A stretch of 64,000 bases of DNA. Origin: G965230065 sp965230065 (lineage in GTDB: Bacteria; Bacteroidota; Bacteroidia; Cytophagales; Cyclobacteriaceae). Shown here in pieces: positions 8,804 through 15,729 of the stretch. The DNA is taken from the NCBI GenBank assembly GCA_965230065.1, contig OZ245942.1, positions 3,224,001-3,288,000 of the forward strand, given 5' to 3'. Every line of letters begins with the position of its first letter. The first letter of the stretch is position 1. The notes under the pieces were generated by a model. That model was not told where the DNA came from and ran no database searches. It saw only the letters and a list, made by a program, of their open reading frames with translations. Both the position numbers and the translations under genes were made by a program.

Positions 8804-9706
8804 ATGCAACAATTTAACCCAAAAAACCAGGATATTTTCATTTATGTAGGCAATAAATTATATCCACGTAACGAAGCCAAAGTTTCCGTTTTTGACAGTG
8901 TAGTGCAGGGCGGTGATGCCGTTTGGGAAGGCTTGCGGGTGTACGATGGCAAAATTTTCTGCCTTGACAAACACCTTCAACGTTTGCAGGAATCGGCCAA
9001 ATCCATGGCTTTTGCAGAAATTCCGACCATTGATGACATTAAAGCAGCCATCTTCAGAACGCTGGAAGCTAATAACATGCGGGACAAAACCCACATCCGC
9101 CTTACCCTCACAAGGGGAGAAAAAACCACTTCTGGCATGGATCCGCAATTGAACCAGGCAGGCCCCACGCTCATTGTGCTGGCTGAGTGGAAAAACCCCA
9201 TCTATCCGCCAGATGGTATCAAACTTATTACATCACACATTCGGAGAAACTCCCCTCAGTTTCTGGACTCCAAAATTCACCACAACAACCTGATTAATAA
9301 CATTTTGGCTAAAATTGAAGCTAACCTGTCAAATGCAGACGATGCCATTATGCTGGATAACGGCGGTTTTGTATCAGAAACCAATGCTACCAACATTTTT
9401 ATGTGCAAAGAGGGTGTGTTGCATACGCCTCATGCCGATAGTTGCCTGCCCGGTATCACACGCAGCACAGTACTCCGCATTGCCCGTGAACAAAACATCC
9501 CGATGGTAGAAAGAAATATCTCCATTACCGAGTTTTACAATGCCGACGAAGTGTTCACTACCGGCACGATGGGAGAACTTACCCCGGTGTACGAAATTGA
9601 TGGAAGGCGTATTGAAAGTAAATCAGAAAATAGCTTGTTAAAATCTATTCAAGCCAGTTTTGCTGAATTAACGGCCAAAGAAGGCGTGCCCTTGCCCTTC
9701 GGATAG
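8804..9706 (+). CDS. Class IV (branched-chain-type) aminotransferase
   Basis: 300 residues, fold-type IV PLP enzyme. Visible: the N-terminal VFDSVVQGGDAVWEGLRVYDG, the arginine-bearing IRLTLTRG, the catalytic lysine in LDSKIHHNNLINNILAKIEA (about residue 160), then DDAIMLDNGGFVSETNATNIF and CLPGITRSTVL, which bind the PLP phosphate. GTMGELTPV near the C-terminus is the substrate loop. It transfers amino groups between glutamate and branched-chain 2-oxo acids or a related substrate. IlvE is the nearest described family, but the pairing with a sulfotransferase-like protein suggests a specialised substrate, so no symbol is given. Confidence 0.87.
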   Translation: MQQFNPKNQDIFIYVGNKLYPRNEAKVSVFDSVVQGGDAVWEGLRVYDGKIFCLDKHLQRLQESAKSMAFAEIPTIDDIKAAIFRTLEANNMRDKTHIRLTLTRGEKTTSGMDPQLNQAGPTLIVLAEWKNPIYPPDGIKLITSHIRRNSPQFLDSKIHHNNLINNILAKIEANLSNADDAIMLDNGGFVSETNATNIFMCKEGVLHTPHADSCLPGITRSTVLRIAREQNIPMVERNISITEFYNADEVFTTGTMGELTPVYEIDGRRIESKSENSLLKSIQASFAELTAKEGVPLPFG

Positions 9707-9774
9707 AAATAAGCTGCGACACAAAATGACAATGTGTTTTAATACCATTGTATTAATTCATCCTGTGAAAGAAA

Positions 9775-10176
9775 ATGTCGTTTAAAACTTATTTTTTTAT
9801 GAAACTGAATGGGTTGGTTCCCATGCTGGAATCAGACAATTTGAGGGAAACACTGAAGTTTTATCGTGATAAGCTCGGCTTTGCACTCACAGGAATTGCG
9901 CCCGGTAAAAGACAACCCTACTGGCTTTGCCTCAGGCGGGATGGGGTAGAAATTATGTTTACTGACAGAAATGTGCGTTCAGCCATACAGTTGCCTACTT
10001 TCACCGGAGTGTTGTATTTCTATCCCGACGATGTGGATGAAATGTGGGATGAAGTGAAAAATAAAGTATCTGTGGAGTGGCCCATCAAAAACTTTGCGTA
10101 CGGTATGCGTGAGTTTGGCATTCGTGATAATAACGGCTACATCCTTAGTTTCGGACAACCCCTTAAACCATTATAA
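9775..10176 (+). CDS. VOC (glyoxalase/bleomycin-resistance) family protein
   Basis: 133 residues with a single VOC domain: LVPMLESDNLRETLKFYRDKLGFAL at the start and EFGIRDNNGYILSFGQP at the end, where the last strand normally supplies a metal-binding Glu. Here the pattern is DNNGYILSF, so the acidic metal ligand appears absent. The start could instead be the ATG at 9799 (MKLNGLVP), which matches the usual domain boundary. The substrate is unknown. Confidence 0.8.
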   Translation: MSFKTYFFMKLNGLVPMLESDNLRETLKFYRDKLGFALTGIAPGKRQPYWLCLRRDGVEIMFTDRNVRSAIQLPTFTGVLYFYPDDVDEMWDEVKNKVSVEWPIKNFAYGMREFGIRDNNGYILSFGQPLKPL

Positions 10177-10180
10177 AACC

Positions 10181-10630
10181 ATGCCTGACATTTACATGCA
10201 AAAAATCGCCATGAAGTACGGCTTTGTACTGGCCGCCCTACTGATGTGCTTTAAAACGATTGAGTATACTCTTTTTTCTTATAAAATTACCCTGGATGTT
10301 TATTTGGGCATTGTGGCGTTGTGTTTCCTCGGCATTGGCACCTGGATGGGGCTGAACTTTCATGCTAAAGAAAGGGTAAGGGAAAAGCTGATGCCTTCTC
10401 CTTTGCCCATGCCCGAAGCTTCTTCTAATGGCATACTGTTGAGCCAGCGGGAAAAAGAAGTGCTGCTGCTAATTGCAAAGGGGTGTTCTAATCGCGAAAT
10501 CGCAGGCCGGCTTTTTGTGTCGGTCAATACTGTAAAAACGCATATCAACAATATTTACCAGAAGCTGGAAGTAAAACGGCGCACACAGGCTGTTTCTAAG
10601 GCCAGGGCGCTGCATATTATCAAAACTTAA
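10181..10630 (+). CDS. Membrane-anchored LuxR-type HTH regulator
   Basis: 149 residues from the ATG at 10181; the frame is open further upstream but overlaps the VOC gene. Two hydrophobic segments (about 11-25 and 35-60) precede a C-terminal GerE/LuxR helix-turn-helix: LSQREKEVLLLIAKGCSNREIAGRLFVSVNTVKTHINNIYQKLEVKRRTQAV in conserved order. The protein lacks a receiver domain, so it is a membrane-tethered DNA-binding protein rather than a response regulator. It starts 5 bp after the VOC gene stop. A short hairpin TCACCC-TTTT-GGGTGA at 10648-10663 follows the stop. The signal and targets are unknown. Confidence 0.82.
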   Translation: MPDIYMQKIAMKYGFVLAALLMCFKTIEYTLFSYKITLDVYLGIVALCFLGIGTWMGLNFHAKERVREKLMPSPLPMPEASSNGILLSQREKEVLLLIAKGCSNREIAGRLFVSVNTVKTHINNIYQKLEVKRRTQAVSKARALHIIKT

Positions 10631-10710
10631 CATGCCTATTTCAAAAATCACCCTTTTGGGTGAAGGCGACATATTCCATATTAGCTTACTTTTGACCCAA
10701 CTGAATTGTT

Positions 10711-11409
10711 ATGGATTATCAGGAAATTTATCAGGAGCTGGAAAAGCTCGGCACGGCGCAAAACCGGAAGATTTACAAACGGCATGGTGCCGGAGATAAT
10801 CTATTTGGCGTAAGCTTTGGTAACCTGCGGGCACTGAAAAAGAAAGTGTTTTCTCCTGATGGAAAAAAAGGCATTCATCATGAAATTGCCCGGAAGCTAT
10901 GGAAAACCGGGAATATTGATGCACAAACTTTTGCCACCATGATTGCCGATCCGCAACAGGTAACAGAAGCAGAACTGGATGCCTGGGTACAGGATATTCA
11001 CTACTATGCCCTGGCCGATGCATTTACCCAACTGGCGGGCAGTTCTCCTGTTGCCCAACAAAAAATGGAAGTATGGATACTATCTGATAAAGAGTTTGTG
11101 CGCCGGGTGGGATATGGTATTTTAAGCCTGATGGCGAGAGAAAAAGAAACATTAACGAATGACTTTTTTGCGCCTTATATCCGAAAAATAGAAAACGAAT
11201 TGCAACAATCACCCAACCGGGCCAAAGAGGCCATGAACAACTGCCTGATTGCCATTGGTGCCCGCAACCAGGTTTTGCGTGAGCGGGTATTGGAAGCTGC
11301 CAAACAAATTGGCGAGGTTGAAATTGACCATGGGGAAACTTCCTGTAAAACTTTCATTATTGAAGAGTATCTTGATAAAATTTACAAACGAAAAGCAAAA
11401 ACCAAATGA
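10711..11409 (+). CDS. AlkD-like DNA alkylation repair protein
   Basis: 232 residues of helical repeats. The sequence from KRHGAGDNLFGVSFGNLRALKKKV through HYYALADAFTQLAG, DKEFVRRVGYGILSLMA and AKEAMNNCLIAIGARN follows the HEAT-like repeat family of AlkC/AlkD DNA glycosylases. These remove positively charged alkylated bases such as N3- and N7-alkylpurines without base flipping. The start at 10711 follows the LuxR-type gene by 80 bp, and the stop overlaps the next gene by ATGA. Confidence 0.88.
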   Translation: MDYQEIYQELEKLGTAQNRKIYKRHGAGDNLFGVSFGNLRALKKKVFSPDGKKGIHHEIARKLWKTGNIDAQTFATMIADPQQVTEAELDAWVQDIHYYALADAFTQLAGSSPVAQQKMEVWILSDKEFVRRVGYGILSLMAREKETLTNDFFAPYIRKIENELQQSPNRAKEAMNNCLIAIGARNQVLRERVLEAAKQIGEVEIDHGETSCKTFIIEEYLDKIYKRKAKTK

Positions 11410-11753
11410 ACTTAGGCAAACACTACATCGCACTTTCAGTGAAAGACATCAGGGCATCCAAAGCATTTTATGAAAAGCTGGGCTTCACACAAGACCCAGG
11501 CTGTGGTTCTGTGGAAGAAAAATGGATCATGATGCTGCAGGGCGATACGATGATTGGGCTGTTTCAGGATATGTTTCCGGAAAATGTGCTCACCTTCAAT
11601 CCCACCGATGCCCGTGCTGTGTACAAACATGTGAAAAGCCAGGGCCTTGAAACCATGCAGGAAGGCAATCTGGACAAGGCCAGTGGCCCCTGCCATTTTG
11701 CCCTGGTCGATCCTGATGGCAACCCGGTGTTGATAGACCAGCATAATGAGTGA
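11406..11753 (+). CDS. VOC family protein
   Basis: 115 residues, a complete single VOC domain from IALSVKDIRASKAFYEKLGF to CHFALVDPDGNPVLIDQ. The start overlaps the stop of the AlkD-like gene in ATGA, so the genes are translationally coupled. The last strand DPDGNPVLI has no metal-binding Glu, so it may bind rather than convert a small molecule. The substrate is unknown. Confidence 0.82.
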   Translation: MNLGKHYIALSVKDIRASKAFYEKLGFTQDPGCGSVEEKWIMMLQGDTMIGLFQDMFPENVLTFNPTDARAVYKHVKSQGLETMQEGNLDKASGPCHFALVDPDGNPVLIDQHNE

Positions 11754-11788
11754 AATTATAACACAGATACTTATAAAATACAACGATC

Positions 11789-12214
11789 ATGAGTGAATCA
11801 ACCCCAAAAGTAACCGGCATTGGTGGCATTTTCTTCCGAACGAAAAACCCAAAGGTAACCCGGGAATGGTATGGCAAAAACTTAGGACTGGCCATAGATG
11901 ATTACGGCTCTGCTTTCGAGTTCAGAAATGCCAACCACCCCGATCAAATCAATTACCTCAGATGGAGCCCGTTTGAAGAAAATACCGATTACTTCAAACC
12001 TTCGGAAAAGGAGTTTATGATTAATTACCGGGTGCAGCATATAGAAGGACTGGTAACAAAGTTGAAGGAAAATGGCGTAACCATCATAGATGATATTGCA
12101 ACGTATGAATATGGCAAGTTTGTCCATATCATGGATCCGGAAGGCAACAAAATTGAGCTATGGGAACCCATCGACAGCTTTTTTACCCAAATGGGTGGGG
12201 AAACTACTAAATAA
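11789..12214 (+). CDS. VOC family protein (metal site present)
   Basis: 141 residues. GIGGIFFRTKNPKVTREWYGKNLGLAID begins the domain and FVHIMDPEGNKIELWEP closes it, with the Glu of IELWEP in the metal-ligand position of glyoxalase-type proteins. It is the third VOC gene in 2.5 kb. The stop codon TAA falls inside the target duplication of the adjacent IS982 insertion; the coding sequence itself is intact. Confidence 0.85.
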   Translation: MSESTPKVTGIGGIFFRTKNPKVTREWYGKNLGLAIDDYGSAFEFRNANHPDQINYLRWSPFEENTDYFKPSEKEFMINYRVQHIEGLVTKLKENGVTIIDDIATYEYGKFVHIMDPEGNKIELWEPIDSFFTQMGGETTK

Positions 12215-13143
12215 TCTAAGTTGCTACTTATACCTGAATATATTTGATCAGGCTGTAAGCCATGATCGTTAAAAAGACTTTATACTGAAAACCTGCTATT
12301 GTCACGGCATGCAGGTTTTTGGCAAACCGGGCCGTAATTTCACTAAACACGGTTTCTATCTTTTTCCGATTGTACTTTTTGGCAATAGCATCTATAAAAC
12401 TATCCCCCCGCCGAGAGTTCTTCTTGCGCTGTGTAGCAAACTCAATATGTTCTTCTTGTTGATAAAAATCTTCCCATTGGTAATCGGTAAATCCACTGTC
12501 TTGCCAGACAATACTACCTTTGGGTAGATCAAAGTCTAAGCGGGCTAAAGCTGAATGATCGCTGTAAGAGCCGGGTATAAAAGCTAGTTCTACGGGTAAT
12601 CCCTCTTCACTGAGTACTAAAGCCACTTTATAGCCATAGAAATATTCTCGCTTAGAGGTATTTTTACCCCGATAATCCTCTCCTTGCAGCATCCGGCAAC
12701 GAGCGATACGAATGTTGTGACAGACCCGTACTGGAAAGGTATCTAATAGATAACGTTGCCTAAAGTTGGTGACCTTAAAAGCCCACCCTAACAAACGGAA
12801 ACAATATTCGGCTAACACGGCAATGCTATGTAATCGCCGATTAAAACGGGAAGAGCTTAACATCTTGGAGCAGTGATGGGAACGCATATAATGCAAGGCA
12901 GTGGTCCAGTTCCCCCCAAAATACCAAGCGGCTATTAAAGCAGTAGTTAGTATAAGCGCATCGTTTACACGGCGTTGTTGATCTTCTTGATGGCCAATAG
13001 CTTGAAGAATATCGTCCAAAATCACGTATATTGCAATGGTGTTGTCGTTGAGCATAAAAATATATGTTTTGATGTGTGGTAACCTCAAAACTACTATATT
13101 CTGCAATACGATAACACTTTTTCTCATAGGTAGCAACTTGAGT
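12214..13143. mobile_element. IS982-family insertion sequence with target duplication
   Basis: A complete element of about 930 bp. Terminal inverted repeats share AAGTTGCTAC (left 12218-12227; right, on the minus strand, ending near 13143), with the flanks ATCT/ACTC extending the match imperfectly. The sequence TAAATA occurs immediately outside both ends (12208-12213 and 13144-13149), extending to TAAATAA if the left end is set one base further in. This is within the 6-9 bp range I recall for the family. One transposase gene fills the element on the minus strand. Confidence 0.88.
12228..13055 (-). CDS. IS982-family transposase
   Basis: About 275 residues from the ATG at 13055. The frame stays open up to 13136 inside the terminal repeat, but MLNDNTIAIYVILDDILQ is the natural start. 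IS982 signatures are visible: DTFPVRVCHNIRIARC (first catalytic Asp), YFYGYKVALVLSEEGLPVELAFIPGSYSD, WQDSGFTDYQWED (second Asp) and KKIETVFSEITARF (catalytic Glu), so the DDE triad looks complete. No frameshift is seen, so the element could be active. Confidence 0.9.
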   Translation of the reverse strand: MLNDNTIAIYVILDDILQAIGHQEDQQRRVNDALILTTALIAAWYFGGNWTTALHYMRSHHCSKMLSSSRFNRRLHSIAVLAEYCFRLLGWAFKVTNFRQRYLLDTFPVRVCHNIRIARCRMLQGEDYRGKNTSKREYFYGYKVALVLSEEGLPVELAFIPGSYSDHSALARLDFDLPKGSIVWQDSGFTDYQWEDFYQQEEHIEFATQRKKNSRRGDSFIDAIAKKYNRKKIETVFSEITARFAKNLHAVTIAGFQYKVFLTIMAYSLIKYIQV

Positions 13144-13149
13144 TAAATA

Positions 13150-13205
13150 AGATCAGGATGATCAGGATTGGTCTGGATAGCCAGGATGGATAAGGATCGC
13201 ATTCT
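13150..13205. repeat. Degenerate short-period AGGAT repeat
   Basis: Just right of the IS element the sequence repeats GATCAGGATGATCAGGATT, GGATAGCCAGGATGGATAAG, GGATCGC. It is a run of roughly 9-11-bp units built on CAGGAT/GGATAA. No coding role is seen. Confidence 0.45.
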
Positions 13206-13310
13206 GGAAAGGAGGAAGTCTCTTTTGAGTCTCGAAGTACGTTACAAGGTATATTGTGGCATAGGTGTCTGGTGCTGTATATAATAAAAGAATATTGCCC
13301 ATATTTACTC

Positions 13311-13826
13311 ATGAAAAAGATCGCTCTCATTTACGGTTTTTCTTCCGGACTGGTGATGGTCGGGTTATTCAGTTTGTTTTTTGCCCTGGGTGACAATAGC
13401 CCTGAGAATTACACTTTCGGGGAAATTGTTGGGTACACCACCATGATTTTGTGTTTGCTGGCGGTTTTTTTGGGTATCCGCACTTACCGTGACAAACACC
13501 GGAATGGTATCATCAGCTTTTGGCAGGCATGTAAGCTGGGCCTTTACATTACCTTCATTGCCTCCTTTTGTTTTGGTATTTATAGTTATGTGCTGTACGA
13601 ATACATTACCCCTGATTTCCTGCATGAATATTATACCTACTACGAGCAGCAAATCAGGGAAAGCGGCCAGCCACAGGAAGTAATTGACGAACAACTGGCC
13701 GAACTGCAAGCGTGGGGCGACCTCACTTACAATACCTTTTTCAATGGCTTTATCATGTTTGTTACTGTGTTTTTGATAGGGACCGTAATTTCGCTGGTTT
13801 CAGCGGCTGTTTTGAAGAGGCGTTAA
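13311..13826 (+). CDS. DUF4199-type integral membrane protein
   Basis: 171 residues from the ATG at 13311; an upstream in-frame start lacks protein-like sequence. Four hydrophobic segments (about 5-26, 38-56, 75-100, 140-165) with a charged loop LHEYYTYYEQQIRESGQPQE between the third and fourth. This is the arrangement of DUF4199, a four-helix inner-membrane family frequent in Bacteroidota and of unknown function. Convergent with the next gene. Confidence 0.8.
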   Translation: MKKIALIYGFSSGLVMVGLFSLFFALGDNSPENYTFGEIVGYTTMILCLLAVFLGIRTYRDKHRNGIISFWQACKLGLYITFIASFCFGIYSYVLYEYITPDFLHEYYTYYEQQIRESGQPQEVIDEQLAELQAWGDLTYNTFFNGFIMFVTVFLIGTVISLVSAAVLKRR

Positions 13827-13840
13827 ATTATTAGGGGGGA

Positions 13841-14728
13841 TTACTTTGAAGCAAGCAACTCATCAAGGGAATAGAATCCTTTCCTTTTGGTTTCCACCCT
13901 TGTACCGTCCAGGTATTTGATAATTCTCTCATCAATATGGCTGCCCTTTTCTTTGGCGTCTTCAAGGCTGTTGGCCTTTTCAAATAGGTTTATGCCCGCA
14001 ATATTATCATAGTCCTGGAGGCTGGTTCCCACATAGGTACCAACATGGTATTTATAATTTTTGCGGACATCATCATAATATACACGCACACAAATAGTTA
14101 CCGACCGGTCAAAATTTTGTAACGTTCCAAAGTATGTTAAATAACCCTCCTTAGAAATTTCAAAAGGCCCTAAATATAAAAACCCTTCTGAGTAAGGTTC
14201 AATTTTGCTCAGATGTAACTCCATAATGCCTGTTTGGTGGTTCAGAACAATTACTGCCGGATGTACATATCCAAAATAAGCATAATAATAGCCGGCAAAA
14301 TATTCCAGGTGGGGAACATGGTTGTTCGTCTGATTATTTTCTAACTCTGCTAAAGCATACAACTTTTTAATTTGGTATTTAATACCTTCAATCTCCCTGG
14401 TTTTAACTTTCTGATATTCCGCTAGATTTGAATAGCCTAAATACATACAAACCAAATCGAGTATGGACTTACCGCTCTTAATCCTTGGAAGTTCTAATTC
14501 CTCAGAAATATTATCGGCCAAATAAAGCCGAAGTGTTCTTTCTGCAACCCTGTTTATCCCATCTTTCTTTGCTATTTCCACAATATTTTCAGCCAAAAGG
14601 TTGAGGAACGAGCTGTTCAGCTTCCTTATTGGATATCCTTCCTGCACTGAAAGTTTATTTTTAGTTTCTTCCCTTAAGAGCAAAAGTGTTTTGATATCGA
14701 AAATCTTAGTTGAGGCAAATAATTCCAT
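13841..14728 (-). CDS. Hypothetical protein with N-terminal helical domain
   Basis: 295 residues, not recognised as a whole. The first about 110 residues (NLLAENIVEIAKKDGINRVAERTLRLYL...SILDLVCMYLGYSNLAEYQK) resemble the helical N-terminal module of many Bacteroidota proteins, usually of the form S-x-x-T-L-R-R-x-F-G ... T-L-D-x-L-A-x-Y-L-G-Y-x-x-W-x-D-F. The rest is beta-rich with aromatic residues (YFAGYYYAYFGYVHPAVIVLNHQTGIMELHL), possibly sensing. No signal peptide or membrane segment. The coding sequence looks more A/T-rich than its neighbours, consistent with acquisition. Confidence 0.65.
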   Translation of the reverse strand: MELFASTKIFDIKTLLLLREETKNKLSVQEGYPIRKLNSSFLNLLAENIVEIAKKDGINRVAERTLRLYLADNISEELELPRIKSGKSILDLVCMYLGYSNLAEYQKVKTREIEGIKYQIKKLYALAELENNQTNNHVPHLEYFAGYYYAYFGYVHPAVIVLNHQTGIMELHLSKIEPYSEGFLYLGPFEISKEGYLTYFGTLQNFDRSVTICVRVYYDDVRKNYKYHVGTYVGTSLQDYDNIAGINLFEKANSLEDAKEKGSHIDERIIKYLDGTRVETKRKGFYSLDELLASK

Positions 14729-15142
14729 AAAAACGCGAATAGTAAATAATATAAAAAATTAATCAGCTTGTACTAAGTATCAATAAAGGACTTTAAGCAG
14801 GGAGCCAACTGCATATTTGGGCTGAATAAGTAATGTGGTAGAGATAGTACTTAGTTATCTGCACCTGAAATTTGCAAAATTTTTGCAAAACAAAAAGCAA
14901 AATTTGTGATAAATAAATTTTAGTATAGCCAGAGCAATATTTTTTTGGATTATATTCTTATCAAAATTGCTATTGCCATGGAAAAACTACCACCCATTCG
15001 CTTTCACTTGCATCTTTCACGCTATTTGAAAAAACCTTTCTTTTTTATCGGGAAGATCAGCTTGTTTGAGTGTCATCTTTTATGAAGCCACTGTCGCAAT
15101 ACCAGCATGTTCCTTTTTTACCAAAAATAAACCACAAAACAA
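14729..15142. other. Intergenic region, no supported gene
   Basis: 414 bp, very A/T-rich, between divergent genes. It holds a small palindromic cluster TTTGCAAAATTTTTGCAAAA at 14871-14890 and the motif GTACTAAGTATC near 14770 with an inverted partner near 14848. The only ORF with a plausible start (about 35 codons from 14979) has no recognisable features. It probably contains the promoters of both flanking genes. Confidence 0.5.
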
Positions 15143-15601
15143 ATGAAACACCAACTAACCCTTTATGGCTTATGCCTACTGATGGTCTTTTTAACCTCCT
15201 GCAATGATGATGAGCCCGACCCTACACTTGCAGAAGTGGAATGTGAGAAACTAAACGGCAAAAACTGGAAACCGGGCACAGTTATTAAAAGCAGTGTGGA
15301 TATTACCGCTGAAATGGAAGACTTTACTATCAAGTTTGACTGTACACTTAATAGTGATAAAAGTAACGTAAGTGGTGATTTTACAACCACCAACGGGAAA
15401 GATGTTTTTCCTGCCTCGGGAAAATGGTCTTTTGATACTAGCACCCTAAGTGGCAATAACAAAGTGATGGTTTTGACTGTGGACGGACAAGACCGTCGCG
15501 TAAGCTATTCACTCAAAACCGATGGCTCCACACTCACCCTGAATTTTGAGATTGACGGGGACAAGAAAAGCGGGGACTTCACCTTCGATTTGGTACAATA
15601 A
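15143..15601 (+). CDS. Small lipoprotein, lipocalin-like beta-rich
   Basis: 152 residues with a lipoprotein signal peptide (LMVFLTSC, Cys20) followed by an acidic NDDEPDP tether typical of surface-exported Bacteroidota lipoproteins. The mature part alternates short beta strands (WKPGTVIKSSVDIT, NVSGDFTTTNG, GKWSFDTSTLSG, VMVLTVDGQDRRVSYSLKTDGSTLTLNFEI), the profile of lipocalin-like DUF families. Function unknown. It lies 128 bp before the large secreted protein and may share its expression. Confidence 0.75.
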   Translation: MKHQLTLYGLCLLMVFLTSCNDDEPDPTLAEVECEKLNGKNWKPGTVIKSSVDITAEMEDFTIKFDCTLNSDKSNVSGDFTTTNGKDVFPASGKWSFDTSTLSGNNKVMVLTVDGQDRRVSYSLKTDGSTLTLNFEIDGDKKSGDFTFDLVQ

Positions 15602-15729
15602 TAAAATGTCAGGCCGGCTGGGCAATGCTGGCTTCCAGCTTGTAACATGATCAGGAAAGGCAAGCCAAAAACTGCCCTATCCTAAAAACATATTATTAAA
15701 AAAACACAATTCATAAACCAACAAATAAA

